Positions 32,447-43,539 of a stretch of 64,000 nt of DNA are shown one piece after another. The notes under the pieces are model-generated. The model was not told where the DNA came from. It saw nothing but the letters and a program-made list of their open reading frames with translations, and searched no databases. The DNA is from Sabellastarte sp. h YS-2021. Its lineage: Eukaryota; Annelida; Polychaeta; Sabellida; Sabellidae. The first letter of the stretch is position 1. The number at the start of each line of letters is the position of its first letter. The DNA lies in contig OZ024939.1 of NCBI GenBank assembly GCA_964017235.1, forward strand, positions 45,858,241 through 45,922,240, in the 5' to 3' direction. The position numbers and the translations under genes were made by a program.

Positions 32447-34361
32447 CTTCCTTCACTAATTGAGACTCGAACAAGGAAGAGTCCCAAAAGGACGAGTTCC
32501 TGAGTTCTTGACGTCTCGTTTCTCCTAATTGAGGATGTAATAGAGTCATCTCGGCTTCTCGCCTGAGTAAGCCGGTATTAGCCATAGAGTATAATTCCCT
32601 CTGCAAAATATGGGCTAGAGATTTGCTGAGACAAGTGAGGGCCCTGTGTTGAACAAGTACTGTCTTGTTCCAAAAATCTAAGTAGTCAGCTACTTCCTCA
32701 TATCCGCGCTTTGCCGCTTTCTCAGGATTGGGACCTTTCTGAATCTGAGATTTAATCTTCTTGACGGTAGACTTAATGCTATGTTGGCATTTTTCCAATG
32801 AAGCATTGCAAGAAGATGAGGTTTTGGCAAATGCAGCGGTGAAGTTGAGGGTAGAGATGTTTTGTCTAGCCTGAAGTTCTAGCTCCTTGAGAACTGGCAT
32901 GGGAACTCTGGCTACTGGGGGCCCAGAAGGTCTAGGAGTAATACAGATCTTAGCAAAGTCTGTATTCAACTCCTGAATTTTGTCCTGAAAAGTTGGTTGT
33001 CCCACCTTGTACCACTTGGAAGTTGAGGGAGGAGGCTTGACATATTTTCCCTCAGATAAATTGGCAGCCTTAAAGTCATGTTGGAATTTATCAAAGGCGT
33101 CCTTGATAACTGAGCTAAGTGGAAGGATAGAGGAGGGACCTCTAGGTCTGAGCTCTTGACGGCCTTTTTCATCATCCAGACCCAACACTGAGGTGGAAGA
33201 CCTGGGCATAGATTCCCTGGGGTCAGGGAGAGACAAAATACGCCTGAAGGTATCCACTTCCTCAGAGTATTGGGAGGGCATGTCAGACAAAGCTACTGCT
33301 CTATAGTAAGGGGGGTCTGGATCATGTTGTGGGAGGTCTTGGTCAGAAGCTACTCCTGAGGGCTGGGCCCTAGAGGGCTTAGGAGACCTGTGTCTGGCTA
33401 CAGGGGAGTGATCCTCCTCTGAGGTAAATGACACATATCTAGATCTTGATTTATGTTTGCTCTTGTCAGAGTGCTTTTTGGATCTAGAAGAAGGGATCCG
33501 AGGTTCATCGGAATCTTCATTTGGTTGGTCCGAGGCAGAGCTCGGGTCAACTGGCTGCTTATGGCTTTGCTTTTTGTGAGAGTACGAAACCTCTTCGGGA
33601 TGACCTTCAGAGGGGGCAACGTACTGATCCGAGGAAGGTTGAGTAGATACTAGACGAGGAGGAAGAGTTGGACCATAGTCCACATCCATATCCTCGCTTG
33701 GAACGTTAGTACCAGATCTCGGATGGGGCAAATCCAGAGGGGCAGCAGAAGTACTGGACAAGCCAGGTTTTGAAGCAAGAGTCGAAGACTGTGTCTCGAC
33801 TTTCTGTTTTACAGCCAACTCCTCTCGGAGTGACTGAAAAGCTTCCAACATGGATGCCTGGAAGGAACCCATTTGCTGCTGTAAGTGTATATTTAAGGAA
33901 TCACCGAGTGATTTCTCTAAATTTTTCTGGATTTTATTTTGCAAAGCTGTACCAGGGGTGGGTGGGACGGTTTTTGCTGGCGTTTTCAAAGACAGGGAAC
34001 TGAAGGCAAGAGGTTGTGGACGGGGGGGTGAGGTAAAGAGGCTATCAGCAGCACACTCGAGGTCTGCATTGGACCCAGTGAAAGAGTCCCCGTCGCCTTC
34101 ACCCAAAAGATCTAGTTCATCTTTGGAACTAGTTGTCGCTTTCTGCTTTTTCAAATACCGTTTCCGGTTTTGGATTTTCTGTAGTTGCTCATCTGTAAAA
34201 GACGTGCAAATTTCGCAAGGGGTTTCAAAGGTGACACAGGGGTCATCTCCCTTGCCAGCCTCCCTACAGGTAGGGCAGAAATTATGTGTATCAAAATTAA
34301 AGCAGAAATGGCGGCATTTCTGCGCTCTCGGTTTGTCTTTATTTGCTTGATGTGTAGACAT
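32196..34361 (-). CDS. DIRS E gag-like protein
   Basis: 721 codons from ATG at 34361; an in-frame ATG at 34430 would add 23 residues. The N-terminus has a Cys/His cluster: KCRHFCFNFDTHNFCPTC, then GDDPC, then PCEIC, resembling the start of gag in copies A and B. A long Ser/Lys/Pro-rich middle follows (KSKHKSRSRY), then a helical region (about residues 480-640) and a basic RG-rich tail (GRGKSNFRGSRGRFRPHNR). In retrotransposons such proteins package RNA. The tail suggests nucleic-acid binding. Fully open. Its relation to the C-terminal Cys-rich module of A/B is lost, as E has the RG tail instead. Confidence 0.85.
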   Translation of the reverse strand: MSTHQANKDKPRAQKCRHFCFNFDTHNFCPTCREAGKGDDPCVTFETPCEICTSFTDEQLQKIQNRKRYLKKQKATTSSKDELDLLGEGDGDSFTGSNADLECAADSLFTSPPRPQPLAFSSLSLKTPAKTVPPTPGTALQNKIQKNLEKSLGDSLNIHLQQQMGSFQASMLEAFQSLREELAVKQKVETQSSTLASKPGLSSTSAAPLDLPHPRSGTNVPSEDMDVDYGPTLPPRLVSTQPSSDQYVAPSEGHPEEVSYSHKKQSHKQPVDPSSASDQPNEDSDEPRIPSSRSKKHSDKSKHKSRSRYVSFTSEEDHSPVARHRSPKPSRAQPSGVASDQDLPQHDPDPPYYRAVALSDMPSQYSEEVDTFRRILSLPDPRESMPRSSTSVLGLDDEKGRQELRPRGPSSILPLSSVIKDAFDKFQHDFKAANLSEGKYVKPPPSTSKWYKVGQPTFQDKIQELNTDFAKICITPRPSGPPVARVPMPVLKELELQARQNISTLNFTAAFAKTSSSCNASLEKCQHSIKSTVKKIKSQIQKGPNPEKAAKRGYEEVADYLDFWNKTVLVQHRALTCLSKSLAHILQRELYSMANTGLLRREAEMTLLHPQLGETRRQELRNSSFWDSSLFESQLVKEGEDFLLKKGTSKDSQGFAPYQNKPFRGPHRKRGSYRKRPYGGNTSQSSNQSFPSGRGKSNFRGSRGRFRPHNRGRGRGNPPPQ

Positions 34362-34586
34362 TTTGTACGCAATAAAAGACGTAGAATGTATTAGCCTGAA
34401 CCGAGGAAAACTCAAAACACGCGACAGCAATAAAAATACTTATCCTGTGAAAATGAAACTTTAACAGAATGATCTATAATATATATTACAAGAAATATGC
34501 AAATATTAGCCTCCAACAATAAGTAAAGTCTGAGAAATAAATGAAAATGTCTGTATATTTACAAACTGCTACCAGTCAATCGTGGC

Positions 34587-34733
34587 CAACGAGAAAGTAG
34601 GACGATTGGTCAGAAGTTATCACGTGACGACAACTACCAGTATATCCGGTGGCTAACAAGAACGATCTTTTTTTCTAAGACGTTGGCCCCGGGTGTGGCA
34701 ACCCGAGATCAGCATTAAGTCCCACATGGTAAG
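34587..34733. repeat. Right inverted terminal repeat of DIRS E
   Basis: Perfect complement of 28401-28547. The outer extension to 34752 reads CTATTGTAGCGTAATAAAA, which differs from the left outer end. Confidence 0.92.
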
Positions 34734-34768
34734 CTATTGTAGCGTAATAAAAGCTTCAATATACATAC

Positions 34769-35489
34769 TACAGTAGAACCTCAATTATCCGAACCCAGTG
34801 GGAGACATACAATCTGTCCGGATAATCGAGGTGTTCGGATAGATGAAGGAAACCGAAATTCACCGTCTGTGAAGTTTAATATATTTGTGTGATATTATAT
34901 AACTGAACCTATAATTGTCATTTATTTCCTCCATATCTATGGATATTTTCATTTTTTTTTAAATATTACGTGGATTTGAAATGGTTGTGTTTTAATTTTA
35001 GATAAACATTGTTATGCATTTTGTCATAATTTGGAAAACTCGGAAGATTATTTATTGTAAAACCCAGAGCGAACACGCCTTCAATGATAGGTGTGTTTGG
35101 TTGGTAATGCATTGTGGACGCCTTTTCTTTTGATACACGTTGTCAATGTGTGAACCTACTCCGGGAGATTATAAATTGTCAGAGCCAATCGAACACGCTT
35201 TCATCGATTGGCGCATATTATGAAAGACGTTGTGAAGCGGGTTGTGTAACTGAATTAATCCCTCCCCTATTGTAACAATGGTGATAAAGATCAAAGAAGT
35301 TAGGCGTTTCTGTGAATGGTACGTTTTATAAAGCACTAGAATTAATAGTTTCCGAGACTGTGTAAAATCCTGTATTATCGCTCACACTTGACGATGCAAA
35401 AATAATGTATATGTAGGGAGACATGATTTCGGTGCGGTTAATCCAGAGATTCAGATAATAGAAGGCCGGATAATTGGAGTTCTACTGTA
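34769..35489. mobile_element. pogo/Tigger-type MITE with TA target duplication
   Basis: Element 34771-35487 with inverted ends CAGTAGAACCTCAATTATCC and CAGTAGAACTCCAATTATCC, flanked by TA at 34769-34770 and 35488-35489. The CAGTxGAACCTC...TTATCCG terminus and TA duplication are typical of pogo-group Tc1/mariner elements. No transposase. The interior has two related modules, each with GGAGATTATxxATTGT-like and CGAACACGC segments (about 35040-35100 and 35160-35215). Confidence 0.85.
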
Positions 35490-35842
35490 GTTTAATAACT
35501 GCCCATTGAAAATATGAAAAAAGTGATCTACAGCAAAAAAAAAAACATATTTTGGTTTCAGTGAAACAGTGCAATAACAGCCATATGTCCCTGAATGGAT
35601 ACTGTTTTTCTGCTGACAGATGTTTCAAGACACTGGGGGCTATAATATCCCTATAACAATGCTAAAAGTGTTAAAGTTCTGGAATCATGTCACAATATAA
35701 TTCAACGACATTTAAAATGTTTTCTTGGTATTGTCACTCTTTGAGTTATGACTCTAGAAGGAACCCGCAATCTTTTCAAGGTTATGAAGAAACTAGATAG
35801 CTGATGGTCTTTGCAGTGGATCATAATCGAGTGACTGGTATA
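35490..35842. other. Downstream flank of the kinase pseudogene
   Basis: No gene or repeat recognised. It may contain remnants of the 3' untranslated region of the minus-strand pseudogene ending at 35843. Confidence 0.4.
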
Positions 35843-38290
35843 TCATTTCCGATATGCTGTCCGATATTTTTCTTTCAAATTTTCCAACCCGTCTGGTAAT
35901 TTCTGCTCTTGCAAAGATTGTAAGAAGTAAGCGACTTGATCTTCTCCATCAATTTTCCAGGCATCACTCTCACTGAAGAGTTCTAACATGGTAACCCCAA
36001 GTGACCACATGTCTGATTGAGGTGTTCCTTTTCATCTTTCCAATAAAACACTCTGCGGCCATGTATGAAGGTGTACCCACACTGTCATGAGCTGTTATAC
36101 TTGTACAGCACTAACCTGTCTCATACGGCCAACCCCTAGGTCACACAGTTTAGTAGTAAGAGTGCCATTTTGAATAATAAAATTTGCTGGCTCTACATCC
36201 TGGTGGATAATAGATGGGCAAAGACCATGCAGATAGGCCAATGCTTTGGCTGCTTGCAGTGCAATATGGGGCTTCTTCCTTTCAGTCCTTCTTATCCTCA
36301 AAGATGATATCCTCCAAGTTGTGACCATCAATGAATTCTGAAATGATATTGATGTTTTTCCTCTGATTTGCCACACCCATTATTTGGATTATGTTTGGGT
36401 GTCGAAATGTGGCCAATATTTTAATTTCATTTTCAATTACGTCCAGCATTGAATTTCTTCTACCAACACTGATTCTTTTTACAGCTACATTTGTACCACG
36501 CCACTTGCCTTTGTACACAGTACCAAATGTACCTTGTCCAATTTAGTTAGCCTACTTATAAACAAGATTTACTTCCTTCATGTCTAATGATGGAATTGTG
36601 CCCGATCTTGTTGGCATCTTGTCATCTTCTTGCTTTTCATGCAAAGATTTCTCTTTTGTTAGTTTCTTTATTAGAATTTCATTGTCCCTATACTTCACCA
36701 CAACAACTTTCGAGCTTCCAATATCATTTTCCATCACCACTTTACAGTGATAGATCCCTGGTTTTGCTGGATACAACAAACATATATCTCTCCCGATTTT
36801 ACCTGTTGGCCATCGCAGTACCAGTGATACTGAATGTAACCATGGTATGATGATATCAAACCAAGAACAAGAAGATCTCCTTCCAGACCATGTATATCAT
36901 CTGGCCCATTCAATATCAATTTCCCCCCCTCTGTTTCAGTACTTTGGGGAAATGTGTACACAACTTCATCATCTTTATTGATATCATAGTTAAGATATTT
37001 CTTTTCATTTATCTCTATTTGGCTTACATGGAAGGTGTGCAGAGGTTAGTACTCTTGGTCGTCTTTTACCAAATCATTTTCCATGTCCTCATTCTCCTTA
37101 CAGCTTTGTAATGAAGAGCACGATGTCACTGATGTGATCTGTGAATCATTTTGCTTTAATTTGCAGTATTTGATGAACATAGATTGTAATGCAGATCCAC
37201 AAACACGAAGCTGTCTATTACTGAGAGAGCGCTTCCGACTTTCATTTAAGCTACTTATTTGAGTAGAATCAACCAATGCTGGCTTGGTCAAAAGGAACAT
37301 GCTACAGTTGGATGGTACAAGGCCAAAGGATTTTAAATATGCAGGATATGTACAATCTTTCCCATCTTTCCCATCTGAATCTAAGAAGTTGGATATTTGG
37401 TTTCTTTGGAAATTTCCAAGAGAAAACACTTCCATATCCTGTTTCCTGCCCTTTGCAGAAATGTCATTTGGAAAATAATATGAAGAAGAAAGTTCCATCA
37501 GTTTATAATAAGTGGCCTCATCTGCCAGAAGTTTCACTTCTCTTGGCCCACCACCATCTTTTAAATATACTTGTTTGTATGTTCAGCTCTTTGGCTCCTA
37601 GTGAACCCAGGTAATGTGGACTGGTACTTATTCCCGTGGATTGCTTTTGTTTTTCTGAAATGGAAAATGTTATTTAATAACCAGTGGTAAGGCAATAATT
37701 ATCATTATTAAGCCACCGATAGAACAGCATAAGGAATGACAAGATGTACATGTTTGTTCAAAAGTTTATAAAGAAAGTCAAATGTTAGAAATTTAGATCT
37801 CAAAATGCTTACTTACTTTCTGATTAATAGGGCTGTTTTACTATTACAATCTTGTCACTGACTACAATTCCTCATTTTTGATGTGGAAGTTCAAGCACTT
37901 TGGTGAGTGCTCCCCCAATTGGATGCAGTCGGGAGTCCATCAGGAATGGTTACGACATTATTAAACTACTTAAACTTATCATAAACAGTTCCTGATGCTT
38001 ATCAGATTCTGCAACCCATCTTCATAGTCATATTTTTGATCTTACAGCAATTGTAAAAAGCTATCTTTTTCATCTTTTATTTGATCGGTAAGGTTTGTAA
38101 AGCAATCAGATGTATCAGCAAAATATCTGATCCCTCTTAAACATATCCCTTCATTAATCACAAAGCCATTGGAAAATATCATGAACCCATCTGAAACCTA
38201 CGTTAAACTACAACCATGCATTGTGAATATTTTAATTTCTTCAAATAGAGATGTGGGCTTATGGATTGGATCACAATAACTGAACAGTCC
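35843..38290 (-). pseudogene. Immunoglobulin-like / protein kinase pseudogene, main exonic block
   Basis: After an acceptor (TTTTCTCCAG) the reading GLFSYCDPIHKPTSLF joins exon 3 in phase. TAG (38198-38200) and TAA (38042-38044) interrupt it. Next comes DGGGPREVKLLADEATYYKL, vaguely like the end of a BTB/T1 domain, up to TAA at 37046-37048. An Ig-like segment follows (YIQYHWYCDGQQV, frameshift near 36795, PGIYHCKVV). The kinase domain has IGQGTFGTVYKG, VAVKR, ENEIKIL, HQD in IIHQDVEPAN and LCDLGVG, and ends with QSDMWSLGVTMLELF to TGA at 35843. Stops at 36552 and 36543 and shifts near 37575, 36285, 36110 and 36020 disable it. HRD-K is changed to HQD-E. Confidence 0.75.
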
Positions 38291-39411
38291 CTGGAGAAAA
38301 TTAAAAATGCAAAAATTCAAAATGGTAAGAAAAATTATAAATATTGAAGGCTATATAATGCATATAACACTAAAAATCTTAATTATTTAAATGTAGCTTT
38401 TCTAAGCTACAAGCTTACCATGTGGGACTAGATGCTATATCGGGTGACCGCAGGCACTCAAGAAATAAGAGCATAGTATTACTCGAGTACCTTTTTCCGT
38501 GAATACCTGCTAGTGAGGTGAGCCAGATAGTGGCAAAGAATGTATCTTCCTTCTTCCAGTTGGAAATTTTATCCCATACAGCTGAGACTGGAATTATTAT
38601 GTGAATTTTTGTCTTGTGATTTATATAAAATATCAGTTTAAAGTCCCAGTGTGAGTCCCAATTACAGTGCAAAAGTTAAAATTAGGCAAATTAGGGACTG
38701 TAAAAAACCCAAAACACTAAAATATCAAATAGAACACAGTACAACTACTTTATCATTTGGACAGAAGGAAAACCATCTTTGGAGACCTTCATAGCACACT
38801 TAAATTCCTGCCACAATACCATTAAATTCACAGCAGAAATCTCCACAAAATCTGTGAATTTTGTAGATACGACATTGCATCTCAACCAGTAGGGGTCATT
38901 GGATGTAGATTTGTATAGTAAACCCACTGACTCATAACTATCTACTATACACATCTGCACACACTTTAAACTGCAAATCATGCCTCCCATACAGACCGTT
39001 TCTGAGGCGTTGAATTTGTTCCTCTATAGACAATATTGACAAACATTCAAAAACATTAGCCCCACATTTTCTAAGAAGGGGGGCTACCCACAGGACCTTA
39101 ATGATGAAACTTACATACTTGCATGCAGACGTGACAGAGATAACCTGCTAGAACCTCTGCCTAAGGCCAAACCACAGACCTATACTAATTCCTTATAATC
39201 ACCTACCAACCTGAATGGGGTGGCCCCAAGGATATAGTAAAGACAAAGTGGAATTTCTTAATGAGATAAAATGACACTAAATATCTCCATGATAAAAGGG
39301 TCATCTTAAGCCACAGATGTAACCAAAATTTAAAAGATATTCTAGTCAATGTCAAACTACAATTTGCACCCAAACCCAAAAAACCCAAGGAGATATTGTC
39401 AAAAGCCACTC

Positions 39412-39750
39412 TGCCACTGTGGCCTAGCGGGTAACACACTTGTCTAGGAACTCAGAGGACGTGGGTTCAATCCCAGGTACAGGCAGATACATAGTGGCTC
39501 GGATGAGCACTTAAAATGGCGGTCCTCTGTCATTGGGTCCTATCCCCAGTGGCAGGTTAAAGAACCTCAAGGACGTTGATAAATGGTCATCCTTGAGCCT
39601 CTATCTTCCAGTTAGGGGAATGTCAGTTACTTGTGAGTTGGGGCTGTACCTGTACAGTCAGATTGGTTAAATAGCGCTTTGAGTCCTGTAGTATATGGAG
39701 ATACTGCGCTGAGTATAAATACATAACATAACATAACATAAAAGCTAAAC
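39412..39750 (+). mobile_element. tRNA-derived SINE, family 2, copy a
   Basis: Head with A box TGGCCTAGCGGGTAAC and B box GGGTTCAATCCC, body containing CATTGGGTCCTATCCCCAG and ATAGCGCTTTGAGTCCTGTA, and a (CATAA)n tail at 39720-39743. Copy b is at about 48985-49270 in the opposite orientation. Confidence 0.85.
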
Positions 39751-39859
39751 TAGTCAGGGCGCATCATAAGCACTTTTACTCAACGAGAATATTTGACAAA
39801 AATTAGGGTTCACTGCAAAAGGGTCAATCTAATATATTGTATTACATGTAAGTTCAAAT

Positions 39860-40310
39860 TTCTCTAGGGCCTTCTTAAGGGAATGATTAGCTGGGGGACC
39901 TTTAGGTCTAAGCTCCTGTTTCTGTGTAACCTGGTTAAGACCCCACACTAAGGTTGAGAAAACTGGCATACTATATCTGGAGATTTATTTGCGGGTTTCA
40001 ATGTCCTCAGTGCACTGGGAGGGCAAGTCAGACAGATCACCCTCCCTAGAAATGAGGAAGTCAAGATCCCCCCCCCACACACACACACACAGGTTCTTCA
40101 CCTGTAGAGGATTTTTTGTGCCATTCTCAGATGGAAATGATCTAATTCTGACTCTGAGTGAATCAGATCCAAGTGAATTCCAATAAAGTAAATTGGATCC
40201 AAGTGAATGGGATCCAAGTTGATGCTGACTTGTACTAGGACCAGGATCCGAGTTAGTGATCTGAAGTACCATAGAATCTGAGTGATGAAGAACCTGTTAC
40301 ATCGAAGCAA
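39860..40310 (-). pseudogene. gag remnant of DIRS F
   Basis: GGACCTTTAGGTCTAAGCTC and AGACCCCACACTAAGGTTGA parallel 33140-33195 in DIRS E gag (GGACCTCTAGGTCTGAGCTC, AGACCCAACACTGAGGTGGA). Fragmentary frames only. An (AC)n run at 40077-40092 lies inside. Confidence 0.7.
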
Positions 40311-41120
40311 TCTTTGTGAAGAGAAGCCATACTGTTAAACAATACCCTAAGTTCACCAACTGGTTTGCGTTTGCAAGTGTGCATTATAAATTCATATCTT
40401 TACAAAGAAACGACCTTGTGTGTAAAATATTTTACATATACTCACCTAACCCATTATTTGGCAACACGTGCACTCCAGCCAATGATGTCACTGAGTTTAA
40501 GATGTAAAATACATTAATAATACTTATCTTTTTCTGTGAATTGCCAAGTATGTACCTCTATGAGGTTATGTAACTAAACTGGTAAAATATGTGTATCCAA
40601 AAATATGTAGCACTACTAATAAAAGACGAATTGACTCTGTAAATTTGTGTTTCTAGCAATATGGCAGCCAATGAGAAGAAGGAAGGTGTATTCTTAGTCA
40701 CTAGCTGGGTCGCCCCAATAGCAGGTATTCACTGAATACTCTGATAATATTATGCTCTTATTTCTTGAGTTGGCCCGAGTACCTGCGACCACCCGAGATA
40801 GCATCTAGTCCCACATGGTAAGCTATTGTAGCACAATAAAATTTTAGATTTCTGTCTCAGGTTAGAAATGAATTTAATATTTCTGTATTTCTAATAATTT
40901 CCAATTATAAATTTGACATTTAAACCACTTGTCTAGTGCAAGTCGATGTTATGGAGTGTTTCCATAACTCTTATCTGCTTTGACCTTGTATGACACGGAT
41001 CCCATGTCATACCTGACCCATAAAGCATTCTTGGGCCATGATTTCATGTAATTAGATAAATTTTGGTCCCTTCGATTTGACCATCACTAAGGGCTCCAAG
41101 GTCATATCTGAGTACGTCAA

Positions 41121-41980
41121 CATATACCTACCCCATGCAACATATACCTACCCCATGCAACATATACCTACTCCATGCAACATATACCTACACCATGCAA
41201 CATATACCTACCCCATGCAACATATACCTACCCCATGCAACATATACCTACCCCATGCAACATATACCTACCCCATGCAACATATACCTACCCCATGCAA
41301 TATATACCTACTCCATGCAACATATACCTACACCATGCAACATATACCTACTCCATGCAACATATACCTACACCATGCAACATATACCTACCCCATGCAA
41401 CATATACCTACCCCATGCAATATATACCTACTCCATGCAACATATACCTACACCATGGAACATATACCTATCCCATGCAACATATACCTATCCCATGCAA
41501 CATATACCTACACCATGCAACATATACCTACACCATGCAACATATACCTATCCCATGCAACATATACCTACACCATGCAACATATACCTACCCCATGCAA
41601 CATATACCTACACCATGCAACATATACCTACTCCATGCAACATATACCTATCCCATGCAACATATACCTATCCCATGCAACATATACCTACCCCATGCAA
41701 CATATACCTACTCCATGCAACATATACCTATCCCATGCAACATATACCTACCCCATGCAACATATACCTATCCCATGCAACATATACCTATCCCATGCAA
41801 CATATACCTATCCCATGCAACATATACCTACACCATGCAACATATACCTATCCCATGCAACATATACCTACTCCATGCAACATATACCTATCCCATGCAA
41901 CATATACCTATCCCATGCAACATATACCTACTACATGCAACATATACCTACCCCATGCAACATATACCTATCCCATGCTT
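41121..41980 (+). repeat. 43-unit minisatellite, 20-bp period
   Basis: Unit CATATACCTACCCCATGCAA repeated 43 times without indels. Almost all variation is confined to unit positions 11-12 (CC, CT, CA, TC), plus C-to-T at unit position 1 in two units, one G in unit 17 and one CTAC unit near the end. The TC-type unit appears only from unit 18 onward. Because 20 is not a multiple of 3 and the unit has no stop, all three plus frames are open. It lies in intron 3 of the kinase pseudogene. Confidence 0.97.
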
Positions 41981-42429
41981 CTGTATAGTTTGATTTCACA
42001 CATCCATAACGTTTATTTAGAGATGTATAGTTGAAGGTCAAATTTGACCACATAAAAAAATACTAGTCCAATAATTTCAGACAGTTTGAATGAATCAGGG
42101 ATACACATGATCCACTCTTGAATATTCCCAATCAAAAACTGCTGGCCAGTCCTGAATGTTCAGATGGTGTGGTTTACCAATGTCTAAAATGCAAGATCGG
42201 CATATTGAATGCTCTTCAACAGTTTTCAGAATGGCAGATCTATTTGGGAGGACAGTTTGGTATATGGAACTGGCTGCTTAGTATTTCTGTGAATCTCCAC
42301 AGAAATCTATTCCTTACTTTTTGACCAATTTGACCAATTCTGAGATAACATCTCTTTTATCATATTTGCATTTTCCCATTGTAATATTTATTTTAACTGT
42401 TCATAGTTCCTAAAACAGAAATATTTTAC
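41981..42429. other. Intron 3 sequence between minisatellite and exon 3
   Basis: No gene, element or structured repeat recognised. Confidence 0.5.
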
Positions 42430-42542
42430 CTGTTTAATTTTCTCAGAAGTTTTAGCTGCTCCCTTTTCCCACTTTTTGGCATACTTTTGTTGGATTGCTT
42501 CTACCAAAGACTTGACCCTTTCAGTACTGTGCTCTGATGCTC
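42430..42542 (-). CDS. Kinase pseudogene exon 3
   Basis: 113 bp bounded by acceptor TTTTGAACAG and donor GTAAAATAT. It encodes ASEHSTERVKSLVEAIQQKY followed by AKKWEKGAAKTSEKIKQ. Entering phase (two bases complete Arg) and leaving phase 0 fit exons 2 and 4. Helix-like and charged, family not recognised. Confidence 0.6.
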
Positions 42543-43262
42543 CTGTTCAAAATAAAATTTTAATATCATACGAGTGCCTTTCTAAATGCACCAACTAGTT
42601 AATTCAATTGGATGATATAATTAACATGTTGTGATCTTGAACAACTAGTCATATGAACTAAACCAACATCCTTATTTATACCAGTACTTCTCTTACACAG
42701 TTCATTACCCTGAAAAATATTTGAAAATGCATGAAAACACAGTTCCACATTAACATAATGTATCTGTTTTACCCTACCGGCTTTAAAGCATGGGCAGGTA
42801 TTGTTTTCATCCATGGTGTCCTTCTCAGGGGCTGGGTGGCAAGGAAATATTATCCAGGCTATACCTCAGAAATCATAAAATATATAGGAAGTTTATACTT
42901 TGGTGGAGACATTGAATACCGGATTAAGTGTGCAATCTAATTGTGTGAACTTGATTTGATATTTGTCCTTAACAAAGTGTCTTTGTATCTTTAAAGTCTC
43001 GTCTGGGTTATATCTCAGAAACTATAAAGTGAAATTGATAAATTTGAGGGATATTGATTGAGGATGTAATTTCGCAATATCATGGTATGGTTTTCATTTG
43101 AAGTTTGACCATTCTGAAGTACAGTCTTGTCTCGGCTATACCTTCAAACCCATATTAGTTTGGTACTTGACAGAGACATTGATAAAAGGTGTGGGGGTGC
43201 AGCATCATTGGGTGACATTGGAGTGACCTTTGTTGACACATTTGCAAAATATTAATCTTACT
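42543..43262. other. Intron 2 sequence, no element identified
   Basis: Mixed AT-rich DNA. 42980-43160 contains short modules with TCTCGTCTGGGTTATA and TCTTGTCTCGGCTATACC, suggesting a decayed low-copy tandem repeat. No gene. Confidence 0.45.
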
Positions 43263-43539
43263 AACAAGAGGAGAGTGCCCGTTCACGGGCACTGTGTCAG
43301 CTGACTGAGTGTTTTTGATTTGTGAAGGTGATTAGAGGACAGAATAATTATCAGGAAAAGGGCTGTACAGAAATACAGTAAATGGTAACTGAACAGCAAG
43401 TTCCAAAGAAATTCCGAAGCTGACAGAAGAAAAGGATAAAAAAGTTGTGCCCTGTAAATGATATTATGAAGGAAAATAACAAGGTAATTGTTTAAGTGTA
43501 AAAAATAGATTAAAACATATTTAAAGAAATACTACAAAT

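Larger units (their letters stand above)
28354..34752 (-). mobile_element. DIRS-type retrotransposon E, nearly intact
   Basis: About 6.4 kb with identical 147-bp inverted terminal repeats, different outer ends, an internal complementary region near the recombinase end, and minus-strand gag, RT/RNase H/MT and tyrosine recombinase frames. Pol lies +1 relative to gag, and the recombinase returns to the gag frame and overlaps the end of pol. The only interruption seen is one TAG in RT (31637-31639). Identical repeats indicate a recent insertion. A deletion derivative of a relative is at 38381-40845. Confidence 0.92.
38381..40845 (-). mobile_element. DIRS derivative F (E-related), internally deleted
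   Basis: Left end CTTAATTATTTAAATGTAGC and hairpin GTAGCTT-TTCT-AAGCTAC, then inverted terminal repeats 38413-38540 and about 40700-40822 sharing AAGAAATAAGAGCATA and GTGAATACCTGCTA. The right outer end is GCTATTGTAGCACAATAAAA. The interior keeps AGCTGAGACTGGAA (as at 28737 in E) and a gag remnant, but no internal complementary region, RT or recombinase. A SINE of family 2 is inserted at about 39415. It lies in intron 3 of the kinase pseudogene. Confidence 0.85.

Noticed and set aside
33850..34350. 166-codon plus-strand open frame
   Set aside because: Antisense shadow of the DIRS E gag N-terminal half.
39412..39490. tRNA gene
   Set aside because: Same reasoning: head of SINE family 2, with a second copy at 48985-49270.
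41121..41980. CRISPR-like regular repeats
   Set aside because: Units are contiguous with no unique spacers, in a eukaryotic intron.
41077..42034. Three overlapping open frames of about 270-300 codons
   Set aside because: They are the 20-bp minisatellite read in its three frames. The unit lacks stop codons, so openness is automatic.
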